A stretch of 64,000 nucleotides of DNA from Alcanivorax sediminis (GCF_009601165.1 NZ_WIRE01000001.1:1178001-1242000), one strand, 5' to 3'. Numbered from the stretch's first letter, positions 16,272 through 25,870 are shown. Numbers and translations are program-made. Notes: a model not told the origin generated them from the letters alone.

Positions 16272-17513
16272 TTAGGGCAGCAACGATTCCAGCTTCAGTT
16301 GCTCGTCGAAGGTCTCCCGCTGACGCACCACAAAGGCCTGGTCGCCATCCACCATAATTTCGGCGGGGCGGTTGCGGCTGTTGTAGTTGCTGGCCATGGC
16401 GAAGCCGTAGGCGCCGGCACTGCGCACGGCGAGCAGGTCGCCGGTTTCCAGGGACAAGGCGCGATCCTTGCCGAGGAAGTCGCCGGTTTCACACACCGGG
16501 CCAACGATATCCCAGGTGCGGCAGTCGGCATCATGGGGCTTTACCGGCACGATGTTCTGCCAGGCCGAGTAAAGGCTGGGGCGGATCAGGTCGTTCATGG
16601 CGCCGTCGACGATGGCGAAGTTCTTGTGCTCGGTGGGCTTGAGGAACAGCACCTGGGTGATGAATACCCCTGCGTTGGCCGCAATGGAACGGCCGGGCTC
16701 GATGTGCACCGGCAGGTCGCCGGGAATGTGCTTGAGCAGGGCCTGCACGTAGGCGGCGCGGTCCGGCGGGGTCTCTTCGTTATAGGTCACGCCGAGGCCG
16801 CCACCCAGATCCAGGTGATGGATCTCGATGCCGACTTTCTGGAGGGTCTCCAGCAGTTTCAGTACCCGCTCCAGCGCGTCTTCAAACGGCGCCAGGTTGG
16901 TGAGCTGGCTGCCGATGTGGCAATCGATGCCGAGAATGCGGATATGCGGCATCTCGTGGGCGCGCTGGTACAGGGCCGGCGCCTTCTCGATATCCACGCC
17001 GAACTTGTTGTCTTTCAAGCCGGTGGAAATGTAGGGATGGGTCTGGGCGTCCACGTCGGGATTTACCCGAATGGCGATGGGCGCTTCCATCTCCAGCTCA
17101 CCGGCCACCAGATTGAGCAGTTCCAGCTCGGCAGCAGATTCCACGTTGAAGCAGTGAATGCCTGCTTTGAGGGCGGCGGCCATTTCGGCGGCGGTCTTGC
17201 CGACACCGGAGAAGACGATCTTGTCCGGATCACCGCCGGCGCGCAGTACTCGCTCCAGCTCGCCACCGGAAACGATATCGAAACCGGCGCCGCAGCGGGC
17301 CAGCACATTCAGCACCGCCAGGTTGGAATTGGCCTTGACCGCATAGCAGACCTGATGGGGGTGGTCGCCGAAGGCTTCATCGAAGGCCTTGTAGTGTTCT
17401 TCCAGCGAGGCGCGGGAATACAGGTACAAGGGCGTGCCGAACCGTTCGGCCAGTTGCTCTACCGGCAGTTCTTCGGCGAATAGCTCACCGTCGCGGTACT
17501 GGAAATGATCCAT
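16272..17513 (-). CDS. lysA: Diaminopimelate decarboxylase
   Basis: LysA decarboxylates meso-diaminopimelate to L-lysine using PLP. The 413-residue protein shows the PLP lysine in CYAVKANSN, the glycine-rich phosphate site DLGGGLGV, EPGRSI, and the active-site cysteine motif GPVCETGDFLGKDR. It starts 2 bases after the lptM stop and is therefore translated with it. It shares the lysine/cell-wall pathway with dapF on the far side of nhaC. Confidence 0.97.
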   Translation of the reverse strand: MDHFQYRDGELFAEELPVEQLAERFGTPLYLYSRASLEEHYKAFDEAFGDHPHQVCYAVKANSNLAVLNVLARCGAGFDIVSGGELERVLRAGGDPDKIVFSGVGKTAAEMAAALKAGIHCFNVESAAELELLNLVAGELEMEAPIAIRVNPDVDAQTHPYISTGLKDNKFGVDIEKAPALYQRAHEMPHIRILGIDCHIGSQLTNLAPFEDALERVLKLLETLQKVGIEIHHLDLGGGLGVTYNEETPPDRAAYVQALLKHIPGDLPVHIEPGRSIAANAGVFITQVLFLKPTEHKNFAIVDGAMNDLIRPSLYSAWQNIVPVKPHDADCRTWDIVGPVCETGDFLGKDRALSLETGDLLAVRSAGAYGFAMASNYNSRNRPAEIMVDGDQAFVVRQRETFDEQLKLESLLP

Positions 17514-17515
17514 GA

Positions 17516-17671
17516 TCAGTCCTGTTGGTCGTCTTGCTGAACTTCGTCAGCGTTGTCTGGGGCCGGTTGGCTGGCGGCCGGCTGTACGGGTTCCTCAGGG
17601 GCAAAGTACAGCGGGCCTTTCTGGCCGCATCCGGCCAGCAGGGCAAGCAAGCACAGGGCGGGAAGACGCAT
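17516..17671 (-). CDS. lptM: LPS translocon maturation chaperone LptM
   Basis: The 51-residue lipoprotein MRLPALCLLALLAGCGQKGPLYF… carries a signal peptide, lipobox LLAGC and the conserved CGQKGPLYFP-type segment that defines LptM (YifL). LptM assists oxidative folding of LptD. The N-terminal frame extends upstream but this Met is right for the signal peptide. It lies between argH and lysA, as in Pseudomonas. There the frataxin gene cyaY is nearby; I find no cyaY in this window. Confidence 0.93.
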   Translation of the reverse strand: MRLPALCLLALLAGCGQKGPLYFAPEEPVQPAASQPAPDNADEVQQDDQQD

Positions 17672-17729
17672 GGTCGGGCTCCGGCGTTGGCTGGCGGCAT
17701 GCGTAGGGCAGGCCGCCAGCAATGATGGC

Positions 17730-19133
17730 TTAGGCGTTACCGGTATTGTCCAGCGCTTCGCGAGCGCGGGCAACGGCGGCGCGAACCTGATCGGGGGCGG
17801 TGCCGCCAATATGGTTTCGGGCGCTCACGGAGCCTTCCAGGGTCAGGACGTCAAACACGTCGTCTTCGATCTGGTCACTGAACTGTTTCAGCTCGGACAG
17901 GGACATGTCGCTGAGGTCCTTCTTCTTCTCGACGCCATAGGCCACGGCCTTGCCGACGATCTCGTGGGAGTCACGGAAGGCGATGCCCTTGCGCACCAGG
18001 TAGTCGGCCAGATCGGTGGCGGTGGCGAAGCCGCGGCGGGCTGCTTCACGCATCACCTCGCGGTTGGGCTCCAGGGCCGGAATCATGTCACCGAAGGCGC
18101 GCAGGCAGCCCTTGAGGGTGTCCACCGCGTCGTACAGCGGTTCCTTGTCTTCCTGGTTGTCCTTGTTGTACGCCAGCGGCTGGCTCTTCATCAGGGTCAG
18201 CAGGCTGATCAGGTGGCCGTTGACGCGGCCGGTCTTGCCTCGTACCAGCTCCGGCACGTCCGGGTTTTTCTTCTGCGGCATGATGGAGCTGCCGGTACAG
18301 AAACGATCAGGCAGGTTGATGAAGTTGAACTGGGCACTGGTCCACAGTACCAGCTCTTCGCTGATGCGCGACAGGTGCGTCATGGTCAGGGCGGCCAGGG
18401 CGCAGAATTCGATGGCGAAATCACGGTCGCTTACCGCATCCAGAGAGTTCTCGCACACGCCGTCAAAGCCGAGCAGCTCACAGGTGCGCTGACGGTTGAT
18501 CGGGTAGGTGGTGCCGGCCAGGGCGGCGGCGCCCAGCGGCATGCGGTTGACCCGTTTCTTGCAGTCCAGCAGGCGCTCACGGTCGCGCTTGAGCATTTCA
18601 AACCAGGCCAGCAGGTGGTGGCCAAAGGTCACGGGCTGGGCAGTCTGCAGGTGGGTGAAGCCCGGCATGATGGTGGCGGCTTCGCGCTCGGCCAGGTTGA
18701 GCAGGCCCTGCATCAGGTACAGGTACTGTTCTTCCATGATCAGCATTTCATCGCGCAGCCACAGGCGGATATCGGTGGCCACCTGGTCGTTACGGCTGCG
18801 CCCGGTGTGCAGCTTCTTGCCGGTAATGCCGATCTTGTCGGTGAGGCGCGCCTCAATGTTCATGTGAACGTCTTCCAGGGCCACAGACCACTGGAATTCG
18901 CCGGCTTCGATTTCCTTCTGGATTTCCGCCAGACCATTGATGATGGCGTCGCGCTCTTCATCGGTGAGCACACCCACTTCGGCCAGCATGGTGGCGTGGG
19001 CCTGGGAGCCGAAGATGTCCTGACGGTACATGCGCTGGTCGAAATTCACGCTGGCGGTGAATTCCTGCACGAACTGGTCGGTGGATTCGCTGAAGCGGCC
19101 GCCCCAGAGTTTGTTCTGCTGCTTGTCAGTCAT
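17730..19133 (-). CDS. argH: Argininosuccinate lyase
   Basis: ArgH splits argininosuccinate into arginine and fumarate, the last arginine-synthesis step. The 467-residue protein has the superfamily signature [11 protein letters not shown] with the catalytic serine loop, the [12 protein letters not shown] region, and [13 protein letters not shown] with the conserved histidine. Length is normal. It is divergent from algZ, with a promoter in the gap. argA, encoding the first step, lies 13 kb away and is not co-transcribed. Confidence 0.97.
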   Translation of the reverse strand: MTDKQQNKLWGGRFSESTDQFVQEFTASVNFDQRMYRQDIFGSQAHATMLAEVGVLTDEERDAIINGLAEIQKEIEAGEFQWSVALEDVHMNIEARLTDKIGITGKKLHTGRSRNDQVATDIRLWLRDEMLIMEEQYLYLMQGLLNLAEREAATIMPGFTHLQTAQPVTFGHHLLAWFEMLKRDRERLLDCKKRVNRMPLGAAALAGTTYPINRQRTCELLGFDGVCENSLDAVSDRDFAIEFCALAALTMTHLSRISEELVLWTSAQFNFINLPDRFCTGSSIMPQKKNPDVPELVRGKTGRVNGHLISLLTLMKSQPLAYNKDNQEDKEPLYDAVDTLKGCLRAFGDMIPALEPNREVMREAARRGFATATDLADYLVRKGIAFRDSHEIVGKAVAYGVEKKKDLSDMSLSELKQFSDQIEDDVFDVLTLEGSVSARNHIGGTAPDQVRAAVARAREALDNTGNA

Positions 19134-19170
19134 CGTTCTTGCTCATCTAAAGCCGGAATTGCGGGCGCGC

Positions 19171-19199
19171 AGTATAGCAGGGACGGCGGAACCTCTGAA
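19171..19199 (-). promoter_or_regulatory. Candidate sigma-70 promoter of argH
   Basis: On the minus strand TTCAGA and TATACT are 17 bases apart, 37 bp upstream of the argH start. The -10 is 5/6 and the -35 is 4/6 to consensus. Confidence 0.5.
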
Positions 19200-19333
19200 T
19201 AACTGCGTGCGGGCCTCTGTGCAGTGAGATGCCGTGATCCCTCCCCTCGCCGTTATAACAATCCCTTGGGGCTGAAGCGATGTTCAGGTATAAGTGTCTC
19301 AAGGCTCATAATTTCTACTGATAAGGAGAAGGA

Positions 19334-20374
19334 ATGGCGGCCATGGAAGAGCAGCCCTCCTCGAGCTTTCTGCCGGATCTTTGCAGTGCCCGCGCGGTAC
19401 TGGTCGTTGTCGTTGTCGCGGAATTGCTGGCGCTGATGGTCACCCTGGTGGCCACTTACTACGATGATTTCAGTCTCGCCCGGCTGGCCACGACCTCGTT
19501 GTTCGTGCAGTGGGTGGGGCTCACATCGGCCGCGCTGGTGTGCCAGCTGCGCCCTCGACTCAACCGGTTGTCCTCTGACTCGGCCGCGGTGGCAGTGGTG
19601 CTGCTGGTGGTGTTGGATACCCTGGTCTTCAGCATCATTGCCAATACGGTGATGGGCTGGGTGGCCGGTGTTCTGCCGGTGACCTCGCTGGTGAATCAGG
19701 AAACACTGGTCAACGGGCTGATCGCCGCGATTATCTCCGGCCTGGTGATGCGCTATTTCTACGTTCAGGAGCAGCTGCGGCAAAAGGGGCAGGCAGAGCT
19801 GCAGTCCCGTATCCAGGCCCTGCAGTCCCGGATTCGCCCGCACTTCCTGTTCAATTCCATGAACATTATTTCCAGCTTGATTGCGGTGGACCCGGATGCT
19901 GCCGAGCAGGTGGTGGAAGATCTCTCGGTGCTGTTTCGCGCCAGCCTGAAAAGCACGGGTGCCGAGGCCTCACTGGAGGATGAACTGGAGCTGTGTCGCC
20001 GCTATATTCATATTGAACAGCTGCGCATGGGCGAGCGTCTCAGCGTGGAATGGGATATTCAGGTGAATGCCGCAAAGATCCCAATTCCACTGTTAACCTT
20101 GCAACCCTTGCTCGAAAATGCCATTTATCATGGTATCCAACCGTTGGCTGCGGGTGGTCTGGTGACCATTCGGGCCGTGGAAGTGGACGGGATGCTGTTA
20201 CTGTCGGTGAGTAACCCCAAACCATCCGGTGATGGCCATCACAAGGGCAACCGAATGGCACTGGAGAATATTCGCCACCGCCTGGAAGCCCTGTATGGTG
20301 ATCAGGTGGGGGTGGAGGCCCGACCGCAAGAAAAAGAATACGAGATCGAGATTCGATATCCGCTGCAACGATAA
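19334..20374 (+). CDS. algZ: LytS-type sensor histidine kinase, AlgZ/FimS-like
   Basis: The 346-residue protein has about four N-terminal membrane segments (to ~residue 145) and a cytoplasmic LytS-type kinase. The phospho-acceptor histidine lies in RPHFLFNSMNIISSLI, and the ATP-binding N-box is LQPLLENAIYHG. The glycine boxes are weak, as is usual for AlgZ/FimS. In Pseudomonas this kinase with AlgR controls twitching motility, alginate and virulence. The neighbouring response regulator and the argH-algZ-algR-hemC gene order support the identification. AAGGAG sets the start. Confidence 0.88.
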   Translation: MAAMEEQPSSSFLPDLCSARAVLVVVVVAELLALMVTLVATYYDDFSLARLATTSLFVQWVGLTSAALVCQLRPRLNRLSSDSAAVAVVLLVVLDTLVFSIIANTVMGWVAGVLPVTSLVNQETLVNGLIAAIISGLVMRYFYVQEQLRQKGQAELQSRIQALQSRIRPHFLFNSMNIISSLIAVDPDAAEQVVEDLSVLFRASLKSTGAEASLEDELELCRRYIHIEQLRMGERLSVEWDIQVNAAKIPIPLLTLQPLLENAIYHGIQPLAAGGLVTIRAVEVDGMLLLSVSNPKPSGDGHHKGNRMALENIRHRLEALYGDQVGVEARPQEKEYEIEIRYPLQR

Positions 20375-20386
20375 GGGATGAAAATT

Positions 20387-21127
20387 ATGCGGGTACTAGT
20401 GTGTGATGACGAACAGCTGGCCCGGGATCGACTGAAGCGTCTGGTCGAGAAGGCTGATAACGTGGAAGTGGTGGCCGAGGCGGCCAACGGTCGCGAAGCC
20501 ATTGAACAGGCCCAGGAGCATCGCCCGGACGTGGTGCTGATGGATATCCGCATGCCGGAAATGGATGGCATGGAGGCGGCCGAGCACCTCAGCAAGATCG
20601 ACAACCCCCCGGCTATCATCTTCTGTACCGCCTACGATGAGCATGCTCTCCAGGCGTTCAAGGTGCATGCGGTGGACTACCTGCTCAAGCCGGTCAGCCT
20701 CAGCGACCTTGAGGTGGCGCTGGCCAAGGCCCGCACCCTCAACCGGGTACAGCTGGCAGAGCTGGGCCGGGAGGTCAGCGAGGAGAAACCCCGTCGCCGG
20801 GGCCATATCAGCGCCCGCACTCACCGTGGTCTGGAACTGGTGCCGGTGGACGATGTGCGTTACTTCCTGGCCGACCAGAAATACGTGACGGTGTGCTTCA
20901 GTGAGGGGGAAGTCCTCATCGACGAGACCCTCAAGGATCTGGAAACCGAGTTTGGCGAGCAATTCGTGCGTATTCACCGCAATGCGCTGGTGGCCCTGAA
21001 ATACATCGAAGGGATGGAGCTGGCCACGGCCGGACATCATCAGGTACGTCTACGCGGCATTGAGGAACGATTGACCGTGAGCCGCCGCCATGTGGCTGGC
21101 TTGCGCAAGGTGCTGCAGAGTCTCTAG
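20387..21127 (+). CDS. algR: LytTR response regulator AlgR
   Basis: This 246-residue regulator has a receiver domain with the acidic pocket CDDEQ, phospho-acceptor Asp in VVLMDIRMPEMDG and Lys in DYLLKPVS, then a LytTR DNA-binding domain from ~residue 140 (VRYFLADQKYVTVCF … RIHRNALVALKYI). I favour the second ATG (MRVLVCDDEQ), since AAGGG abuts the first ATG too closely. The gene follows algZ by 12 bp. A CGGGTAAT/ATTACCCG hairpin (21140-21162) follows without a T tract. Confidence 0.92.
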   Translation: MRVLVCDDEQLARDRLKRLVEKADNVEVVAEAANGREAIEQAQEHRPDVVLMDIRMPEMDGMEAAEHLSKIDNPPAIIFCTAYDEHALQAFKVHAVDYLLKPVSLSDLEVALAKARTLNRVQLAELGREVSEEKPRRRGHISARTHRGLELVPVDDVRYFLADQKYVTVCFSEGEVLIDETLKDLETEFGEQFVRIHRNALVALKYIEGMELATAGHHQVRLRGIEERLTVSRRHVAGLRKVLQSL

Positions 21128-21139
21128 GCCATGGCAGAT

Positions 21140-21162
21140 CGGGTAATTAACACGATTACCCG
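21140..21162. other. Hairpin after algR
   Basis: A perfect 8-bp stem CGGGTAAT/ATTACCCG with a 7-base loop lies just after algR. There is no T tract, so it could be an operator or a weak terminator. Confidence 0.45.
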
Positions 21163-21223
21163 GTCATGCTAGCCTTGGCTCTGCTGGGGGTATGCCTCAA
21201 ATAACAACAACAGGAAAAACGTC

Positions 21224-21535
21224 ATGAAGAAATTCCTTATGCTGCTGGCCAGCGCCGTGCTGCTGAGCGGCTGTGCCACTGCCACCATGCCGGTATCCGG
21301 CCTGCTCTATGCCAACGTGAAGGCGCCGCTGACCGCCACCGCTTCTACCGAGAAGCCGACTCGCGTTGGCCGTGCTTCCACCCGTTCCATCCTTGGCCTG
21401 ATCGCCTCCGGCGATGCCACCATCCAGACCGCTGCCCGCAACGGTGGCATCACCGAGATCCACCACGTGGATTACGAAGCGCAGAACTTCTTCGGGGTGC
21501 TGGCGGAATATACGGTGGTTGTGTACGGCAACTGA
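21224..21535 (+). CDS. TRL-like family lipoprotein
   Basis: The 103-residue product has a signal peptide with lipobox (LLSGC, Cys18) and then the TRL-like domain: PVSGLLYANVKAPL, GRASTRSILGLIASGDATI, AARNGGITEIHHVDYEAQNF and a YTVVVYG end. The family is named for its clustering with tRNA genes in some genomes; the function is unknown. It would be anchored in the outer or inner membrane on the periplasmic side. It stands alone between algR and hemC. Confidence 0.8.
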   Translation: MKKFLMLLASAVLLSGCATATMPVSGLLYANVKAPLTATASTEKPTRVGRASTRSILGLIASGDATIQTAARNGGITEIHHVDYEAQNFFGVLAEYTVVVYGN

Positions 21536-21543
21536 TCCAGCCG

Positions 21544-21621
21544 CGAGCAGCGAGTGACGAGTTGCGAAAACCTGTTTTACTTCCCAGGTTTTGCTTTTCG
21601 TAACTCGCTTCTCGTAACTCC
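21544..21621. repeat. Family A heptamer inverted repeat (A4)
   Basis: Left units are GAGCAGC, GAGTGAC, GAGTTGC. The centre is an AAAACCTG/CAGGTTTT hairpin, and right units are GTAACTC, GCTTCTC, GTAACTC. It lies between the TRL gene and hemC, both on the plus strand. Confidence 0.85.
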
Positions 21622-21704
21622 ACTTCCCTTCGCGCTGAATCTCTCCTAATTGCTGCTTAAACTGATAGACTGTCGGCCTAAATTCACAGCCTTCAGGATG
21701 CCCC

Positions 21705-22637
21705 ATGTCCCGCGAAATCTTGCGTATCGCCACCCGTTCCAGTCCGCTGGCCATCTGGCAGGCAGAGTATGTACAGGCGCGTCTGGAAAGCCTGCACGAA
21801 GGGTTGAGCGTGGAGCTGGTGCGGATCAAGACGCAGGGGGACAAGATCCTCGATACCCCGCTGGCCAAGATCGGCGGCAAGGGCCTGTTCGTCAAGGAGC
21901 TGGAAGAGGCGATGATGGACGGCCGCGCGGACATTGCCGTGCATTCCATGAAGGATGTGCCCATGGAGTTGCCACCGGGGTTTGAGCTGCCGGTAATCTG
22001 CGAACGGGAAGATCCCCGGGACGCGTTTGTGTCCAATACCTACGACAGCCTTTCTTCCTTGCCTCAGGGTGCCTGCGTGGGCACCTCCAGTCTGCGCCGT
22101 CAGGCCCAGCTGAAAGCCAACCGTCCCGATCTGGTGGTAAAAAGCCTGCGTGGCAACGTGCAGACCCGACTCGGCAAGCTGGATGCCGGCGAGTTTGATG
22201 CCATCATTCTGGCCGCTGCGGGCCTCAAGCGCCTCGAAATGCACGAGCGCATTCGTTACGAAATGCCCCCGGAGGAGTCTCTTCCCGCCGTGGGGCAGGG
22301 TGCGGTTGGCATCGAATGTCGTGAGGGAGATGCCCGCACCATCGCATTGCTCAGCCCGCTGAGCGACAAGGACACCTGGGACCGTGTGGTGGCGGAGCGC
22401 GCCATGAACCGCCGTCTGGAAGGGGGGTGTCAGGTGCCGATTGCCGGTTTCGCCCTGCTGGAAGGGGACGAGCTGTGGATGCGGGCGCTGGTGGCCGAAG
22501 AAGATGGCAGTCGGGTATTGCGGGTCGAAGGGCGTGCTCATCGGGCTGACGGCGCCGAGTTGGGCGTGCGTCTGGCAGAAGAGCTGCTGGGCAAGGGCGC
22601 CGATGCCATTCTTCAGGCGCTGTACCAGAAGCACTAA
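21705..22637 (+). CDS. hemC: Porphobilinogen deaminase
   Basis: HemC joins four porphobilinogens into hydroxymethylbilane. The 310-residue protein has the family opening [18 protein letters not shown], the arginine-rich substrate site ([21 protein letters not shown]) and the cysteine that holds the dipyrromethane cofactor in GGCQVPI. hemD follows 3 bp later. Heme is made by this operon and handled by the hemP/hemS-like genes elsewhere in the window. Confidence 0.98.
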   Translation: MSREILRIATRSSPLAIWQAEYVQARLESLHEGLSVELVRIKTQGDKILDTPLAKIGGKGLFVKELEEAMMDGRADIAVHSMKDVPMELPPGFELPVICEREDPRDAFVSNTYDSLSSLPQGACVGTSSLRRQAQLKANRPDLVVKSLRGNVQTRLGKLDAGEFDAIILAAAGLKRLEMHERIRYEMPPEESLPAVGQGAVGIECREGDARTIALLSPLSDKDTWDRVVAERAMNRRLEGGCQVPIAGFALLEGDELWMRALVAEEDGSRVLRVEGRAHRADGAELGVRLAEELLGKGADAILQALYQKH

Positions 22638-22640
22638 GTC

Positions 22641-23342
22641 ATGAATGTGCTGGTGACCCGCCCTGAAGGTCAGCAACAGCCATTATTGGATGCGCTGATT
22701 CAGGCGGGCTATGGTGCGGACCATTGTCCTGCCCTGCTGATTGAGCCCGAGCCAGTGAGTGGAGATACTGGCCGTGTTCTGATGGAACTGGATCAGTTTC
22801 ATGCCGTTTTTTTTGCCAGCGCCAATGCTGCACGTCTCGCCCTTTCTGCCATGGCGGATCTCTGGCCACAGTGGCCGGTGGGTGTTCACTGGCTCGCCGT
22901 GGGCCGGGCTACGGCCGCGGAGCTGGTGTCATGGCATCTGGAGCCGGAGTTGCCCGACCGGGGCTTCAACAGCGAAGCCGTGCTGGGTTTGTCTTGTCTG
23001 CAGGATCTCGCCGAGAAAAAAGTGCTGATCTGCCGTGGTAACAGCGGCAGGGAGCTGCTGGCCGATACCCTGTCAGCCCGAGGTGCCACAGTTACTTCAC
23101 TCTCTTTCTATCAACGCTCACCCAATCTGCAGTTTCAGGTGCCCTCAAGGTGTGACTGGCTCATGGTCACCAGTGTAGAAAGCTGGCATGCGATTTCAGA
23201 ACATGTGCCGGCTCGCTGTGGTGTTATTGCAGCCGGAGACCGTGTAGCAAGCGCTGTCGCGGAAGATTTCAATGGTGAGATCCGGGTGGCAGCCAGTGCC
23301 CACGATGAAGATATGCTGGCCGCGTTACCCGAATTGACCTGA
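22641..23342 (+). CDS. hemD: Uroporphyrinogen-III synthase
   Basis: HemD cyclises hydroxymethylbilane and flips ring D. The 233-residue protein shows the poorly conserved two-domain HemD layout: VLVTRPEGQQQPLLDAL at the start, FFASANAARL for the first domain, KVLICRGNSGRELLADTL in the middle, and WLMVTSVESWHAI in the second. The identification rests on these segments and on the position directly after hemC. Confidence 0.93.
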   Translation: MNVLVTRPEGQQQPLLDALIQAGYGADHCPALLIEPEPVSGDTGRVLMELDQFHAVFFASANAARLALSAMADLWPQWPVGVHWLAVGRATAAELVSWHLEPELPDRGFNSEAVLGLSCLQDLAEKKVLICRGNSGRELLADTLSARGATVTSLSFYQRSPNLQFQVPSRCDWLMVTSVESWHAISEHVPARCGVIAAGDRVASAVAEDFNGEIRVAASAHDEDMLAALPELT

Positions 23343-23453
23343 TTGCGCGTGCGGCGACATTACATTGTTTAATGGACACCGTGCCTTGCCCCCATTAAGG
23401 TTTTTCAGGTGTCGTTTAATTGCGAATTAAAACAACCAGATCATGGAGCTGTC

Positions 23454-24419
23454 ATGACGCAGGACCGCCTTTATTCCCGCCAGACTGGTATGACCCGTTG
23501 GCTTGTACTCGTCATTCTGATTCTGGCTGGCGTCATTGGTGCCGGTGGCTGGTTGGGCTGGCAGGAATATCAGCGTCTGCAGGCTGACAAGTCGGATGTG
23601 GTCGGGCAGATGGAAAAGCTCAAGTCCGACATGGCTGCCCAGCGCAGCGAAGTGCAGGGAGCCCTGGCTGCGTTTGAGAAGAAACAGGCTGAGCAGGCTG
23701 CCCAGAGGGTAAAAGACCAGGCGATCCTCACCGACATGAAAACCGGTGGCCAAAAGCTGTGGCTGATCAATGAAGCCCGTGCTTTGGCCAGCCTCGCCAG
23801 CCAGCGATTGTTGCTCACCCAGGATGCCATGGCGGCGCGTCGCTTGCTGGAAGCCGCCGATGGTGTGCTGGCACGCATTGATGATCCTTCTGTATTGGTT
23901 GCGCGTCAGGCCCTGGCGGTGGATATGGACAAGCTGAGCCGTGCCAACAAGGTGGATGTCCAGGGCATGGTGCTGCAGTTGGGGGCTTTGCGTCAGACGG
24001 TGGCCGAGCTGGCGGTGCCGGTGGAAGAAGCGCCGCCGGAGCGTGATACCCCGGACGTCAGCCAGCCCTGGTGGAAAGATGTGCTTGATCGCATGCCGGT
24101 AACCGTGCGTCATCACGACGGCCGGGTGCCGCTGCCCCTGTCTGCCGAGCAGGCCTCACTGGTTCGCCTGACGCTGGATGGCAGCCTGCAGCAGGCCCAG
24201 CTGGCATTGATGCAGGGCCGCGGTGAAGCCTACCAGCAGGCGCTCACCAATGCGGACCTGACCCTCAAGCAGTGGTTCCGCAAGGATGACCCGCGAGCCT
24301 CCCACATGCGTGAGGTGCTCTCCGAAATGGGTGGCCAGCAGGTGGCTTATGTGTTGCCCGAGATCGGCGCTGGCCTGACCGCCATCGAAGCTCTCAAGCG
24401 CAAGGAAGGTGACGCATGA
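23454..24419 (+). CDS. hemX: HemX-like membrane protein of the hem operon
   Basis: This 321-residue protein has one N-terminal membrane segment (WLVLVILILAGVIGAGGWL), a coiled-coil stretch (~residues 40-85) and a periplasmic domain of the HemX family. HemX was once annotated as a uroporphyrinogen-III methyltransferase, but it lacks SAM motifs here and its role is unproven. I start at MTQDRLYSRQ, preceded by GGAG; the ATG 45 bases upstream lacks a site. It overlaps hemY by 4 bases. Confidence 0.88.
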   Translation: MTQDRLYSRQTGMTRWLVLVILILAGVIGAGGWLGWQEYQRLQADKSDVVGQMEKLKSDMAAQRSEVQGALAAFEKKQAEQAAQRVKDQAILTDMKTGGQKLWLINEARALASLASQRLLLTQDAMAARRLLEAADGVLARIDDPSVLVARQALAVDMDKLSRANKVDVQGMVLQLGALRQTVAELAVPVEEAPPERDTPDVSQPWWKDVLDRMPVTVRHHDGRVPLPLSAEQASLVRLTLDGSLQQAQLALMQGRGEAYQQALTNADLTLKQWFRKDDPRASHMREVLSEMGGQQVAYVLPEIGAGLTAIEALKRKEGDA

Positions 24420-25642
24420 AGAAAGTCGTCCTGCTGGTTGTCGCTGCGCTGATTGCTGCCCTGGTGATGGGGCGCTGGATGGCTGCTGACTCCGGTTATG
24501 TGCTGGTCATCCGGGATGATTTTTCCATGGATACCACGCTGGGGTTTGTGGTGTTGATGGGGATCGTGGCGGCGGTGGCCCTGGTGGTGCTGACGCTGCT
24601 GGGCAATGCGGCCTGGAACATGTTTGAACCGGTGCGCGCCACGCGTCGCTGGAAAAAAGCCGTGGCTGCCCGTCGGCTGCGTGCGGGGTTCCTGCAATTG
24701 GTGGATGGTGAGCTGGAGAAATCCGAGCGGCTGCTGGTGGCTGCTGGTGAGGATGGCGAATGGCCGCTGCTGGCCTGGTTGTTGGCAGCGGAAGCGGCCC
24801 AGGAGCAAGACAACATCGAAGCTACGCAGCGCTATTTGGAAAAGGCGGGTAGTGATCAGCGCGGGCGCTTGGTCGCCGGTCTGATGAAAGCCCGCTTTGC
24901 ACTGGATGACGGTTACCCTGACCAGGCTCGCCAGGAGCTCAAGGTGCTGGCCGACATTGCTCCGCGAAACAAACGCATCCTGCGCACCTATGCCCAGGTG
25001 CTGGAAAGCCAGCGTGACTGGGTGGCGTTGTGTGATCTCATGCCGCGCCTCAAGCGTGCGTTTGGCGATGGAGAAGCGCGTCGTGAACGGCGCGCCTGGC
25101 TTGCCCTGTTGCAGGAAACGGCTCGCAAGCCCGGCTTTAATGATGCTGACAGCCGTCGTGAAGAATTGCGCAAGCTCTGGAAGGAGGTGCCGATTCAGCT
25201 CAAGAACGATCCGGCCATGGTCGCCCGCTATACCGGTTTTCTGGCTCAGCTTGGCGGTGGCAAGGGCGCGCTCAACCTGGTGCGCGAACAGCTCGACGTG
25301 CAATGGGATGACCGGTTGCCGCCGGTACTGGAAGCCATTGATGATGTGCCTCCGGACGACCTGCTGCAGATTCTTGAGCGCTGGCTGGAACAGCGCCCGG
25401 GTAATGCTGCGGTGTTGATCACTGCTGGCCGTGTTGCGCTGAAAGCCCGCCTGTGGGGCAAGGCCCAGGGTTTCTTTGAAGCCGCGGCCAATTCCAGCCA
25501 GAGTGCAACTGCATTGGCTGAATTGTCCCGTCTCTATCAGGCGCTGGGTGATACCACCAAGGCCATGAAGGCGTTCGAGAAACGCCTGGACAGCCTGCAG
25601 GGGGAGCTGCCTGCGCTGCCGCTGCCTGACAAAGCGGTTTAA
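24416..25642 (+). CDS. hemY: HemY-like TPR membrane protein
   Basis: The 408-residue protein has two N-terminal membrane segments (residues ~2-20 and ~40-62), the HemY_N domain with SGYVLVIRDDFSMDTTL, and TPR-like helical pairs in the rest. It is the proteobacterial HemY, not the protoporphyrinogen oxidase of the same name in Bacillus. A scaffolding role near heme synthesis is assumed. It ends the hemCDXY operon, followed by a family B array and a terminator. Confidence 0.9.
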   Translation: MKKVVLLVVAALIAALVMGRWMAADSGYVLVIRDDFSMDTTLGFVVLMGIVAAVALVVLTLLGNAAWNMFEPVRATRRWKKAVAARRLRAGFLQLVDGELEKSERLLVAAGEDGEWPLLAWLLAAEAAQEQDNIEATQRYLEKAGSDQRGRLVAGLMKARFALDDGYPDQARQELKVLADIAPRNKRILRTYAQVLESQRDWVALCDLMPRLKRAFGDGEARRERRAWLALLQETARKPGFNDADSRREELRKLWKEVPIQLKNDPAMVARYTGFLAQLGGGKGALNLVREQLDVQWDDRLPPVLEAIDDVPPDDLLQILERWLEQRPGNAAVLITAGRVALKARLWGKAQGFFEAAANSSQSATALAELSRLYQALGDTTKAMKAFEKRLDSLQGELPALPLPDKAV

Positions 25643-25643
25643 T

Positions 25644-25673
25644 TAACGCTGCACGCAACACGCTACACGCAAA
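25644..25673 (+). repeat. Family B heptamer array (B2)
   Basis: Units ACGCTGC, ACGCAAC, ACGCTAC, ACGCAAA follow the hemY stop codon in strict 7-bp phase and run into the terminator stem. Confidence 0.85.
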
Positions 25674-25702
25674 AGCCGCGCCCATTGGCGCGGCTTTTTT
25701 GT
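25671..25702 (+). terminator. Rho-independent terminator after hemY
   Basis: AAAAGCCGCGCC, loop CATT, then GGCGCGGCTTTTTT form a strong stem with a U tract. It ends the hem operon. Confidence 0.95.
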
Positions 25703-25715
25703 GTCAGCTTTCTCC

Positions 25716-25870
25716 GTAGGAGCCTGCCTGCAGGCGATCCGAGTCCAGGCGAGGCAGGCAAGAGGCGAGTAACGAGTTTCGAGTTGTGAAAACCTTTCAA
25801 TCCCGGTGCTTTTGCCTTTCGAAACTCGTACCTCGTCACTCGCTTTTATCGCCTGCAGGCAGGCTCCTGC
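25716..25870. repeat. Family E palindrome enclosing a family A element (E3 + A5)
   Basis: The outer arms, GTAGGAGCCTGCC…GGCGAT at 25716-25738 and its complement at 25848-25870, match at 22 of 23 positions. Inside lies a complete family A element (25762-25846) with units GAGTAAC, GAGTTTC, GAGTTGT on the left and GAAACTC, GTACCTC, GTCACTC on the right. The composite separates the converging hemY and flavin-reductase genes. Confidence 0.9.

Noticed and set aside
16005..19202. Long plus-strand frames opposite lysA and argH (492 and 549 codons)
   Set aside because: Both are antisense to well-identified enzymes and show no domain or signal; they come from codon bias.
23454..24419. HemX as uroporphyrinogen methyltransferase
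   Set aside because: No SAM-binding motif is visible; the label is historical.
24416..25642. HemY as protoporphyrinogen oxidase
   Set aside because: It has two membrane segments and TPR-like helices and no FAD motif; it is the proteobacterial HemY, a different protein.
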